Assembly (NCBI GenBank): GCA_016297945.1 | Contig: JAEDFR010000055.1 | Location: 1 to 15,017 of the forward strand | Length of the DNA: 15,017 nt | Source of the DNA: Lachnospiraceae bacterium | GTDB lineage: Bacteria; Bacillota; Clostridia; Lachnospirales; Lachnospiraceae | Reading direction: 5' to 3' | Shown here: positions 1 to 6,942 of the stretch, piece after piece | Numbering within the stretch: position 1 is the first letter of the stretch | Layout: every line of letters begins with the position of its first letter | Made by a program: the position numbers and the translations under genes | Notes under the pieces: generated by a model | What the model saw: the letters and a program-made list of their open reading frames with translations, nothing else | The model's database searches: none | Told to the model about the DNA's origin: nothing

Positions 1-312
1 AGCTGCATTGTTTGCTTCTACATCAGCTTTGTTCTGTGCTGCAACTGCTGCGATGTGTGCTTTGTGTGCCTCTGCTGCTTTTTTTGTAGCATCTACTGCT
101 GCCTGCTGTGCTGCTACCTTACCTGCATTGTTTGCTTCTACTGCTGCTTTGTTCTCGTCAGCAATTCTCTGATTGTGTGCTTTCTGTGCCTCCTGAAGAG
201 CTGCCTGTGCATCAGATACGGTAGATGCCTTAACACTAGCCGGAACAACAACAAGGCTAAATGCCATTGCCAGTCCTAAAACCATACCAATTCCTTTTTT
301 GAACTTACTCAT
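1..312 (-). CDS. Exported alanine-rich repeat protein, 5' part only (cut by left window edge)
   Basis: I do not recognise the family. The 104 visible codons begin at an ATG (310-312) with AAGGAGG nearby upstream. The first ~29 residues form a classic Sec signal peptide: MSKFKK, a hydrophobic core (GMVLGLAMAFSLVVV), then PASVKA with likely cleavage after VKA. The mature part is almost entirely A, K, E, Q, N, H, D and V, a composition expected of a helical coiled coil. It contains a 40-residue repeat: the DNA at 1-34 recurs at about 121-154 (120-bp period), giving EANNA preceded by NKA(A/D)V in both copies, with a shared EA(Q/H)KAH about 18-20 residues earlier. The frame is still open at the left edge, so total length, further repeats and any C-terminal domain are unknown. 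It has its own promoter and is separate from the upstream DUF454 gene. A secreted or surface-associated coiled-coil role is inference. Confidence 0.85.
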   Translation of the reverse strand, partial: MSKFKKGIGMVLGLAMAFSLVVVPASVKASTVSDAQAALQEAQKAHNQRIADENKAAVEANNAGKVAAQQAAVDATKKAAEAHKAHIAAVAAQNKADVEANNAA

Positions 313-357
313 TGATTTCTCCTCCTTAAGAATCATTAATTTTTTCTTATATTTGTC

Positions 358-386
358 ATTCTATCACTATTAATAACTTATTTCAA
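358..386 (-). promoter_or_regulatory. Sigma-A type promoter of the exported repeat protein gene
   Basis: Read on the minus strand: -35 TTGAAA (381-386), 17-nt spacer, -10 TAGAAT (358-363) preceded by TGA, so it is also an extended -10 (TGnTAGAAT). Transcription would start near 351, leaving a leader of about 40 nt before the ATG at 312. Spacing and matches are good, but this is a sequence match only. Confidence 0.6.
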
Positions 387-399
387 CCAAAATATGACA

Positions 400-423
400 A
401 AATATACCATATATTGTATATTT
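400..423. repeat. AT-rich inverted repeat between DUF454 gene and exported-protein promoter
   Basis: AAATATAC (400-407) and GTATATTT (416-423) are perfect 8-nt inverted arms around an 8-nt loop. It lies downstream of the DUF454 stop and just upstream of the -35 box at 381-386. It could be a weak terminator or an operator. All-AT stems arise easily in AT-rich spacers, so its function is uncertain. Confidence 0.3.
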
Positions 424-465
424 AATTTTTATCAAACAAGAAATAGATGACATATTTCATAAAAT

Positions 466-726
466 TCAGAGTTCAAAAGGACCATCCCTGTTTACAACAT
501 GATTCCACCATTTTGAAAATGTTTTATTACCCTTAATATGTGGTTCCACATGTTGCTGATAAAGCCGGTTATTTAAAATAAAGGTTTTAAATTTCTTTGA
601 ACTGACCACCAACAGGCAGATTCCAATCATCAAAAACGGAATCTGGGGAATAATCGGCAGGGCTAAACCAATAATCCCCAAAATAAGAAATGCAATTCCC
701 AATACTAAAAACATAATCTTTTTCAT
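466..726 (-). CDS. Short DUF454 / YbaN-family inner membrane protein
   Basis: 86 residues with a strong Shine-Dalgarno (AAGGAGG, 8 nt upstream). The N-terminus is MKK followed by two hydrophobic helices (about residues 4-24 and 28-44) joined by LPIIPQIPFL. This resembles the G-x-LPxxPxxPF signature of the DUF454/YbaN family. The segment SSKKFKTFILNNRLYQQHVEPH follows, also characteristic of that family. Function of the family is unknown. Members I know are about 115-130 residues and have a further C-terminal hydrophobic region; this one stops after a polar tail ending in GPFEL, so it is a short version. I see no convincing continuation in another frame after the stop. It sits alone between nhaC and the exported-protein gene, with its own likely promoter. 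Confidence 0.72.
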   Translation of the reverse strand: MKKIMFLVLGIAFLILGIIGLALPIIPQIPFLMIGICLLVVSSKKFKTFILNNRLYQQHVEPHIKGNKTFSKWWNHVVNRDGPFEL

Positions 727-766
727 CAGAAACCTCCTTCAAGCTTGCTCCAGCTCACTAACACTC

Positions 767-775
767 ATTATATCA
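767..775 (-). promoter_or_regulatory. Extended -10 promoter element for the DUF454 gene
   Basis: On the minus strand the sequence reads TGATATAAT: a perfect TATAAT -10 (767-772) with the TG extension (773-775). No convincing -35 hexamer lies 16-18 nt upstream, which is typical of extended -10 promoters. A start near 760 would leave a leader of about 34 nt before the ATG at 726. Confidence 0.5.
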
Positions 776-831
776 TATAAATAAGATGCACCGATTTAAG
801 AATTCATTAATTATGTTTTAATTTCCTATAA

Positions 832-2373
832 TTACAAAACAGTATCTGATGTTTTACTCGTATATTTTACAATAGAAAGTGCTCCGATTACCATCATAAT
901 TCCTACCACAAGCGGAACAACCGCATTTTTTACAAAACCTGCAACCAGATAGCTTACAAAAGAAATAGCTGCCACCAAAACCACATATGGTATCTGCGTT
1001 GATACATGATTCATATGATTACACTGTGCACCCGCAGATGCCATAATCGTCGTATCCGAAATCGGCGAACAATGATCGCCGCAAACAGCTCCTGCCATGC
1101 AGGCAGATATGGACATAATCATCATTGTCGGATCGTTTGCAAAACAGTCTACAACGATCGGAATCAGAATCCCAAAGGTGCCCCATGATGTTCCGGTTGA
1201 AAAAGCCAGAAATACGGCAACCAGAAAAATTATGGCAGGCAGGCAATACAGTAATGCTCCCGACATACCGGCAATCACACTGGCCACATACTCTTTTGCT
1301 CCTAAACTGTCTGTCATTGCTTTTAATGTCCATGCAAATGTCAAAATTAAAATAGCCGGAACCATTGCCTTAAATCCTTCCGGAATACATTCGCAAGCCT
1401 TTTTAAAAGTCACAACATGACGAACCAGATAAAACAGAATGATAATAATCAGTGCCACAAAGCTTCCAAGCATCAGACCAACCGATGCATCACTTGCAGA
1501 AAAAGCTTCGACAAAACCGGCTCCGTTAAAGAAACCGCCTGTATAAATCATGCCAATCACGCAACTGATAATCAACACTGCAACCGGCAAAACCAAATCC
1601 GTAACCGTTCCTTTTGTACCGTTCTCTTCACTTGCCACATTTGCATAAGGTCTGTCCTTGGTCGTATACAAATCGCCCTTTACCGCATTTTCTTCATGCA
1701 GTTTCATTGGTCCGTAATCTACTTTCATGATAACCATTGCAACCATTGCAACAATGGTAAGCAAAGCATAGTAATTGTACGGAATAGCATTAATAAAAAC
1801 TGCAAATCCGTCTTCATTTTCTACAAATCCGGTTACAGCCGCTGCCCATGACGAAATAGGGGCAATAATACAAATCGGTGCTGCTGTTGCATCGATTAAA
1901 TAAGCCAGTTTTGCACGAGACACATGATGTCTGTCCGTAACAGGCCGCATAACACTACCAACTGTCAGACAATTAAAATAATCATCTACGAAGATCAGAA
2001 CTCCCAAAACAATGGCCGCCAACTGGGCTCCAACACGTGTTTTAATATGCGTTCCGGCCCATTTACCAAATGCAGCAGATCCACCGGCAGCATTTAACAG
2101 ACATACCATAATTCCCAAAACAACGAGAAATACCAAAATCCCCACATTATAACTATCGGATAAAACGCCTACAAGACCGTCTTCAAAAATATGCAGCATT
2201 ACCTTCTCGCCATCAAAGGTTGGTGAGAACATATCACCATAAAACAAACCGCCAATAACAATACCGACAAACAACGAACTGTATACCTCTTTGGTGATTA
2301 AGGCCAGTATAATTGCCACTAACGGCGGAATCAATGCCCAGAAAGTAGCATACATTACAGGTGCGTATTCCAT
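832..2373 (-). CDS. nhaC: NhaC-family Na+/H+ antiporter
   Basis: 513-residue polytopic membrane protein with about 11-13 predicted hydrophobic segments. It would exchange Na+ for H+ (or act as a related ion-coupled antiporter) across the cytoplasmic membrane. Family marks, in order: VDDYFN (129-134), DATAAPICIIAPISSW (161-176), STGTSWGTFG (392-401) and GDHCSPISDTT (432-442), the two polar, charged re-entrant-type motifs typical of the NhaC/COG1757 group. A long hydrophilic loop lies around 217-257. Length fits the larger (about 500-residue) members common in Clostridia. AGGAGA sits 7-8 nt before the ATG. The gene follows the rpe terminator, so it should be its own transcript, though I see only a weak -10-like TATAAA upstream. 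Substrate is uncertain: some NhaC relatives exchange organic acids such as malate/lactate. Confidence 0.9.
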   Translation of the reverse strand: MEYAPVMYATFWALIPPLVAIILALITKEVYSSLFVGIVIGGLFYGDMFSPTFDGEKVMLHIFEDGLVGVLSDSYNVGILVFLVVLGIMVCLLNAAGGSAAFGKWAGTHIKTRVGAQLAAIVLGVLIFVDDYFNCLTVGSVMRPVTDRHHVSRAKLAYLIDATAAPICIIAPISSWAAAVTGFVENEDGFAVFINAIPYNYYALLTIVAMVAMVIMKVDYGPMKLHEENAVKGDLYTTKDRPYANVASEENGTKGTVTDLVLPVAVLIISCVIGMIYTGGFFNGAGFVEAFSASDASVGLMLGSFVALIIIILFYLVRHVVTFKKACECIPEGFKAMVPAILILTFAWTLKAMTDSLGAKEYVASVIAGMSGALLYCLPAIIFLVAVFLAFSTGTSWGTFGILIPIVVDCFANDPTMMIMSISACMAGAVCGDHCSPISDTTIMASAGAQCNHMNHVSTQIPYVVLVAAISFVSYLVAGFVKNAVVPLVVGIMMVIGALSIVKYTSKTSDTVL

Positions 2374-2409
2374 ATTTTTTCTCCTTTGCGAAAAGATTTA
2401 TATATGTGC

Positions 2410-2444
2410 AAAAAGAACCGTTTTCATGTACAAAAAACGGTTCT
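2410..2444 (-). terminator. Intrinsic terminator after rpe, end of the murE-rpe operon
   Basis: Perfect 11-bp stem AGAACCGTTTT (2414-2424) / AAAACGGTTCT (2434-2444) with a 9-nt loop. Read on the minus strand, the stem is followed by a T run (2410-2414). It begins 9 nt past the rpe stop codon. The plus-strand side lacks a T tract, so it works in the minus direction only. Confidence 0.9.
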
Positions 2445-2452
2445 ACAAAACT

Positions 2453-3106
2453 TTATTTTCCCAAAATGTCCATAAATTTTGCGACATTCTCTCTAATATC
2501 GCCTTTAAAAACAGATGAACCGGAAATAATCACATTGGCTCCGGCATTTAAAATCATCTCAACATTCTGAAGATTTACACCACCATCTACAGCAACGTCA
2601 ACCGCTAATCCCCTGCGATTGATTTCGTTTCGGACAGCGGTTATTTTCTGTGTACAGCTGTCCAGATATTTCTGACCTCCAAACCCGGTATTAACGGTCA
2701 TAACCAAAACCTGATCGACATAGTCCAGATAAGGATATACCGATTCGATTGGTGTCTGCGGATGCAGAGAAATACCTGTCCGCATACCTTTTCCTTTGAT
2801 TTTTAAAAGTGTATCAATCATACAACGGCAGGCTTCTACATGAATGGTCAGACTGTTTGATCCAACCTCGGCAAACTGGTCAATATAGCGTTCCGGCTCC
2901 GAAATCATCAAATGTACATCAAAAAATTTATTTGTGATGGGTCTGATTGATTGAATAATCGGAAAACCAAAAGAAATGGACTGAACGAAAAGACCATCCA
3001 TTACATCAATGTGTATATATTCCGCACCGGCCTCATCTACAATCCTGATTTGCTCACCAAGTTTTGAAAAATCAGCCGCTAAAATTGATGGGGACAAAAT
3101 ATTCAT
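2453..3106 (-). CDS. rpe: Ribulose-phosphate 3-epimerase
   Basis: 217 residues, normal length for the family, a TIM-barrel enzyme that interconverts D-ribulose 5-phosphate and D-xylulose 5-phosphate in the pentose phosphate pathway. Visible marks: SPSILAADF (5-13), YIHIDVMDG with metal ligands H32 and D34, DVHLM with H65, VAVDGGV with D174, and the phosphate-binding ISGSSVF end (194-200). So all four metal/catalytic positions are present. Odd points: the usual MTVNPGFGGQ loop reads MTVNTGFGGQ (Pro to Thr at 140), and the usual FVPN after VMDG reads FVQS (40-43). The ATG lies 2 nt after the rsgA stop, with AGGAGA inside the end of rsgA, so translation is coupled. It is the last gene before the operon terminator. 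A related sugar-phosphate epimerase specificity cannot be excluded, but the context favours Rpe. Confidence 0.92.
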   Translation of the reverse strand: MNILSPSILAADFSKLGEQIRIVDEAGAEYIHIDVMDGLFVQSISFGFPIIQSIRPITNKFFDVHLMISEPERYIDQFAEVGSNSLTIHVEACRCMIDTLLKIKGKGMRTGISLHPQTPIESVYPYLDYVDQVLVMTVNTGFGGQKYLDSCTQKITAVRNEINRRGLAVDVAVDGGVNLQNVEMILNAGANVIISGSSVFKGDIRENVAKFMDILGK

Positions 3107-3108
3107 TG

Positions 3109-3987
3109 CTAGTATCTCCTTTTATTTTTGCATTCCGCATATAGATTTACATAGTCATCATAACGCTCTTTACTCATTTTCCCCAAAGCGAGAGCACGTT
3201 TTACCCCACAATCAGGTTCATGGATATGTGCACATCCCAAAAACCTGCATGTATCCCGATATCTTCTCATCTCAGGAAAACAGTTTTCCAATTCTTCCGG
3301 TAACAAATACGATACATCTAAGGAGCTAAATCCGGGTGTGTCAAAAATAAACGTATCCCGGTCAATTTCCAACAGCTCACTATGTCTGGTCGTATGCTTT
3401 CCTCTTTCAATCTTTTCACTCACAGAGCCTGTTTCCATAATCACACGATCCTGTAAAAGATTGATTAATGTGGATTTACCAACTCCACTCGGACCGGCTA
3501 CGGTTGTCACCTTACCTCTTAATATATCCCGAACCAAATCAATGCCCTGCTCTTTTTTGGCACTAATCAAAACAGTCCGGTATCCCGCCTTTTCATAAAT
3601 CTGCTCTAAATACTGCAAATCTGCATCCGAAACCAGATCGGCTTTGTTAAAACAGATAACCGTCGGAATGTTGTATTGTTCCATCTGAATCAAAAACCGA
3701 TCCAGTAATCCTAAATTGGGCATTGGATGAGCCGCCGCAAAAATGACCATTGCCTGATCAACATTTGCCACGGCAGGACGTATCAGTTCATTTTTACGAT
3801 CCTCAATTCCCGAAATATGCCCCTGCGATTTATCCTGATCCAAAATCTCCATGGATACCAGGTCACCTACCAACGGCTTCTTATGGTCTTTTCTAAAAAC
3901 ACCTTTGGCTTTGCACTCATATACAATGCCGTCTGTACAACGGACATAATAAAATCCTGCAATGCCTTTTACAATGATTCCCTGCAT
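3109..3987 (-). CDS. rsgA: Ribosome small-subunit biogenesis GTPase RsgA (YjeQ/CpgA)
   Basis: 292 residues. Circularly permuted GTPase that binds the 30S subunit and assists its late maturation. Order of parts: N-terminal OB-fold (about 1-65), then G4 NKAD (114-117), G1 P-loop GPSGVGKS (165-172), a G2-region HTTR (198-201), G3 DTPG (216-219), and a C-terminal zinc knuckle with C247, C252, H254 and C260. The G4-G1-G3 order is diagnostic. It starts 12 nt after the prkC stop, with a modest AGGAATAGGG as ribosome binding site overlapping the prkC end, suggesting coupled translation. Adjacent placement to prkC/stp is conserved in Firmicutes; in B. subtilis the orthologue CpgA is a PrkC substrate (known from that species, not shown here). 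Confidence 0.95.
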   Translation of the reverse strand: MQGIIVKGIAGFYYVRCTDGIVYECKAKGVFRKDHKKPLVGDLVSMEILDQDKSQGHISGIEDRKNELIRPAVANVDQAMVIFAAAHPMPNLGLLDRFLIQMEQYNIPTVICFNKADLVSDADLQYLEQIYEKAGYRTVLISAKKEQGIDLVRDILRGKVTTVAGPSGVGKSTLINLLQDRVIMETGSVSEKIERGKHTTRHSELLEIDRDTFIFDTPGFSSLDVSYLLPEELENCFPEMRRYRDTCRFLGCAHIHEPDCGVKRALALGKMSKERYDDYVNLYAECKNKRRY

Positions 3988-3999
3988 GCAACCCTATTC

Positions 4000-6168
4000 C
4001 TATTCTGCCTTTGTAAAGGTTACATTCTGAGTACCAAAATCAACCGGAACATCGGTTTCCACATTTTCATAAATCGGATTTCCGGCTTCGTCAACACTTC
4101 CGGTGTCTATCGTCTGCGTTTCCTTTTTCGTTCCACTCATGGCAATGGTACCGGTTTCTGCTACAAATCCGGTTTCATTGATTTCAAAAGGAAAAGAAGA
4201 TGTTGTATATTCTTTCTTTGTTCCGGAAGCATCCGTCAAAGTAATCGTAACCGTAGTTCCTTCTACATATCCTTCCGGAGCGGAAAGAGAAGCAGAATAT
4301 TTATAAGCTACCTCTTTTTTACCTAAACTGATAACAAAATTAACCGTACTGTCTTCTCCGATTTCTGTTCCGGGAGAATAACTCTGGGAAAGAACATTAC
4401 CCTTGGTAACTGAATCGCTGTATTCCTCTGTAACTGTTCCAACCTTTAAATTTGCTGAAGCTAACTTATCCTTTGCCGCACTTTCGGACAAACCTCTTAA
4501 ATCCGGAACTGTCACCAGCTTCTCTGCCGGTCCGGAACTGATTTTCAATACAACGGTAGAGCCGGATGCAATTTTTTCCAAAGCAACAGGCGACTGTGAA
4601 ATAACCAATCCTTCATCTACTGTATCAGAGTGTTCCGTTTCCTTGGACACCTTAAATCCCAGCGCTGTCAGAGTTGCAGTAGCATCTGTCTCTGAACTTC
4701 CGACAACATTAGGTATCTCAATGCCGGACACACCACTGCTGACTGTTAAAATAACCAGGCTGTGTTCTTCCACCATCTCGCCTTCGGCAATGCTCTGTCT
4801 GATAACAATATTTTCCGGAACTTCTGTTGATTCTTCATACTGAATATCTACAGATAAATACAATTCTTCTAAAGTGGATTTTGCTGCATCTACGTTGAAA
4901 CCAACCACATTAAGCACTTCCACCATCTGGGTATCTTCTTCCTGCGAATCAGAACTACCTTTAAAAATACCTATAGCATTTGCAACAAGCACCAATGCAA
5001 TCACACCAATGATAACGGCTGCCACAATAGCTAAAATGGTTGTAATCCTCTCCATCTTGGGATCTAAATCATCATCATCATACTCATCATCTTCTTCGTA
5101 TTCTTCGTCGTCGTATTTTTCTTCCTCTTCTTCGACGTCTTCATCCTCATATTCATCTTCATCGCTCTCGTCATCCATAATCATAAATCTGGATTTCTTG
5201 GGTTTTGGCTTTTCTTCGTTTAGGCGCATATGAATATCTTCCACTGCCAAAGTACCGGTACGCTCCTTGATGGATGCCAGTTCCTCATCCGTAACCGGTC
5301 TGGTTGCAGCTGCAGCATCTACATCAATCATCGTTACAAAATCCTCGTCCGGAGTAACCAGAGATTTCTTTAAATCCAGTGTCAGCTCACTCATTTTCTG
5401 ATAGCGGCGATCTGGACTTTTCTGCGTACATTTATAAATAATCTTTTCTACACATACCGGAATTTCAGGAACATATTCTCTGGGAGAAGGCATTTCATCC
5501 TGAATATGCTTGATTGCAATAGCAACCGTTGTTTCGCCGTCAAAAGGCACATGTCCCGTTACCATCTCAAATAAGGTACATCCTAAAGAATAGATATCAC
5601 TCTTTTCATCCGAGAAACCACCTCTTGCCTGCTCAGGAGAAGTATAATGAACACTACCCATGACATTGGATGTGATGGTATTGCTGGTTGCTGCCTTGGC
5701 AATACCAAAATCCATGACTTTTACCTTGCCGTCACGGGAAATCATAATATTCTGCGGTTTAATATCCCTGTGAATAATATGATTGTTGTGTGCAGCCTCA
5801 ATACCCATGGATACCTGAATGGCAATACTGATTGCTTCTTTAATGGAAAGGCGGGATTTTTTCTCGATATATTTTTTGAGCGTAATGCCCTCAATCAACT
5901 CCATAACAATATAATTGATACCATCTTCTTCACCAACATCATAAACACCGACAATATTGGGATGCATCAATCCTGCTGCAGCCTGAGCTTCCACACGGAA
6001 TTTGGAAACAAAATTAGTGTTTTCCGAAAACTCCTGTTTCAAAACTTTCACTGCAACAAATCTGTTCAGTTTATGATCCTTTGCTTTATATACATCACTC
6101 ATACCGCCGGTACCGATTTTATCCAAAATCTCATAGCGGTCTCCGATTAACATTCCAAGTATTATCAT
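4000..6168 (-). CDS. prkC: PASTA-domain transmembrane Ser/Thr protein kinase (PrkC/Stk1/PknB type)
   Basis: 722 residues. Cytoplasmic kinase domain about 10-275: glycine loop GTGGMSDV (19-26), catalytic K41, E60, HRDIKPQN (133-140, D135), DFG (153-155), Thr/Ser-rich activation loop TSNTITSN (161-168), SPEQA (177-181). Then a linker whose 332-369 part is 30 of 38 Asp/Glu, a single transmembrane helix about 378-402, and three extracellular PASTA repeats (about 415-479, 483-546, 551-616). A beta-rich 106-residue C-terminal region (617-722) without a PASTA signature follows. Relatives sense peptidoglycan fragments and phosphorylate cell-wall, translation and spore-germination targets. The ATG overlaps the stp stop (ATGA) and has GAGGTG 5 nt upstream. 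The Met at residue 6 lacks a ribosome binding site, so I keep the first start. Cognate phosphatase is the upstream stp. Confidence 0.96.
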   Translation of the reverse strand: MIILGMLIGDRYEILDKIGTGGMSDVYKAKDHKLNRFVAVKVLKQEFSENTNFVSKFRVEAQAAAGLMHPNIVGVYDVGEEDGINYIVMELIEGITLKKYIEKKSRLSIKEAISIAIQVSMGIEAAHNNHIIHRDIKPQNIMISRDGKVKVMDFGIAKAATSNTITSNVMGSVHYTSPEQARGGFSDEKSDIYSLGCTLFEMVTGHVPFDGETTVAIAIKHIQDEMPSPREYVPEIPVCVEKIIYKCTQKSPDRRYQKMSELTLDLKKSLVTPDEDFVTMIDVDAAAATRPVTDEELASIKERTGTLAVEDIHMRLNEEKPKPKKSRFMIMDDESDEDEYEDEDVEEEEEKYDDEEYEEDDEYDDDDLDPKMERITTILAIVAAVIIGVIALVLVANAIGIFKGSSDSQEEDTQMVEVLNVVGFNVDAAKSTLEELYLSVDIQYEESTEVPENIVIRQSIAEGEMVEEHSLVILTVSSGVSGIEIPNVVGSSETDATATLTALGFKVSKETEHSDTVDEGLVISQSPVALEKIASGSTVVLKISSGPAEKLVTVPDLRGLSESAAKDKLASANLKVGTVTEEYSDSVTKGNVLSQSYSPGTEIGEDSTVNFVISLGKKEVAYKYSASLSAPEGYVEGTTVTITLTDASGTKKEYTTSSFPFEINETGFVAETGTIAMSGTKKETQTIDTGSVDEAGNPIYENVETDVPVDFGTQNVTFTKAE

Positions 6169-6923
6169 TCTTTCACCTCATCATCTTCAACCAGTCTGAC
6201 CAAAACAACGGCAATATTGTCTTTCCCACCGTTTTCATTGGCTGCCTTAATCAAAGCATCACCCTTTTGAATCAATTCCTCTTTTTCAGGGTTTAATAAA
6301 ATTGCTTCGATTTCTTTATCTTCAAGCATATTGGTAAGACCATCGGAACACATCAAAACAATATTCCCGGCCTCAAGCTCTTCTGTAAAGAAATCAGCCT
6401 CAACCTCATCTTTGGCCCCAATGGCTCTGGTTATTATATTTTTATCCGGATGTAATCTGGCATCTTCCCTGCTCAGTCCACCCAGACGAATCATCTCTTC
6501 AACCAGAGAATGATCCTCCGTAACCTGTCGCAAACCATCTTTATTCAGTAAATACAGTCTGGAATCCCCAATATTGGAAACCTGCAGATATTTGCCAATA
6601 ATTGTGGCTATTACCAATGTCGTTCCCATGCCAAACAGATTTTCATTTTCTGATGCCTCTTTTCTGATTTTGGCATTCGCTGTTTTAATTGCCTTTTTAA
6701 TGATAATTGTCGGATTCTTTTCGAAAGAATTCTGAATCTCATTCACAACGGTTTCCGTTGTACATTTGGACGCATAATCTCCGGCATTATGACCACCCAT
6801 ACCATCTGCAACAATAAACAAATTGGGCATATTACCAAGCGGTTTTGCTGAAGAAAAAACATAATCCTGATTCAGTTGTCTTTTTCTGCCAATATCCGTC
6901 GCGGAGTATGTCTCTAACAACAT
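6165..6923 (-). CDS. stp: PP2C-family Ser/Thr protein phosphatase (Stp/PrpC)
   Basis: 252 residues, normal length for the bacterial soluble PPM/PP2C group; no membrane segment. Metal-dependent phosphatase expected to dephosphorylate PrkC and its substrates in the cytosol. Motifs in order: GRKRQLNQD (12-20, metal Asp D20), VADGMGGHNAG (38-48, D40), GMGTT (98-102), IGDSR (118-122), SDGLTNML (193-200, D194) and GGKDNIAVV (232-240, D235). All metal-binding aspartates are present, so it should be active. It starts 19 nt after rlmN with a strong AAGGAGG and ends in a 4-nt overlap with prkC. This gives coupled, near-equal synthesis of phosphatase and kinase. Also called prpC in Bacillus. Confidence 0.96.
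   Translation of the reverse strand: MLLETYSATDIGRKRQLNQDYVFSSAKPLGNMPNLFIVADGMGGHNAGDYASKCTTETVVNEIQNSFEKNPTIIIKKAIKTANAKIRKEASENENLFGMGTTLVIATIIGKYLQVSNIGDSRLYLLNKDGLRQVTEDHSLVEEMIRLGGLSREDARLHPDKNIITRAIGAKDEVEADFFTEELEAGNIVLMCSDGLTNMLEDKEIEAILLNPEKEELIQKGDALIKAANENGGKDNIAVVLVRLVEDDEVKE
6174..6179 (-). promoter_or_regulatory. Ribosome binding site deciding the prkC start
   Basis: GAGGTG on the minus strand, 5 nt before the ATG at 6166-6168 and inside the last codons of stp. The next in-frame ATG (15 nt downstream) has only TTGGA close before it. This supports the upstream start and translational coupling. Confidence 0.6.
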
Positions 6924-6942
6924 GTTTCCTCCTTGCTATACA

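Noticed and set aside
55..279. Plus-strand Cys/Leu-rich frame at the left edge
   Set aside because: Antisense to the alanine-rich repeat gene, whose GCA/GCT-rich codons read as TGC/AGC on the other strand.
1019..1333. Minus-strand 104-codon frame inside nhaC
   Set aside because: Out-of-frame shadow of the antiporter, Cys/Arg/Asp-rich with no start signal; nhaC is intact through the same DNA.
3727..4326. Plus-strand frame of 199 codons opposite rsgA and prkC
   Set aside because: Antisense to two clearly conserved genes; composition is that of an opposite-strand shadow and no family is recognisable.
4874..5233. Plus-strand serine-rich frame of 119 codons
   Set aside because: The Ser run is simply the reverse complement of the GAN-rich acidic linker of the kinase.
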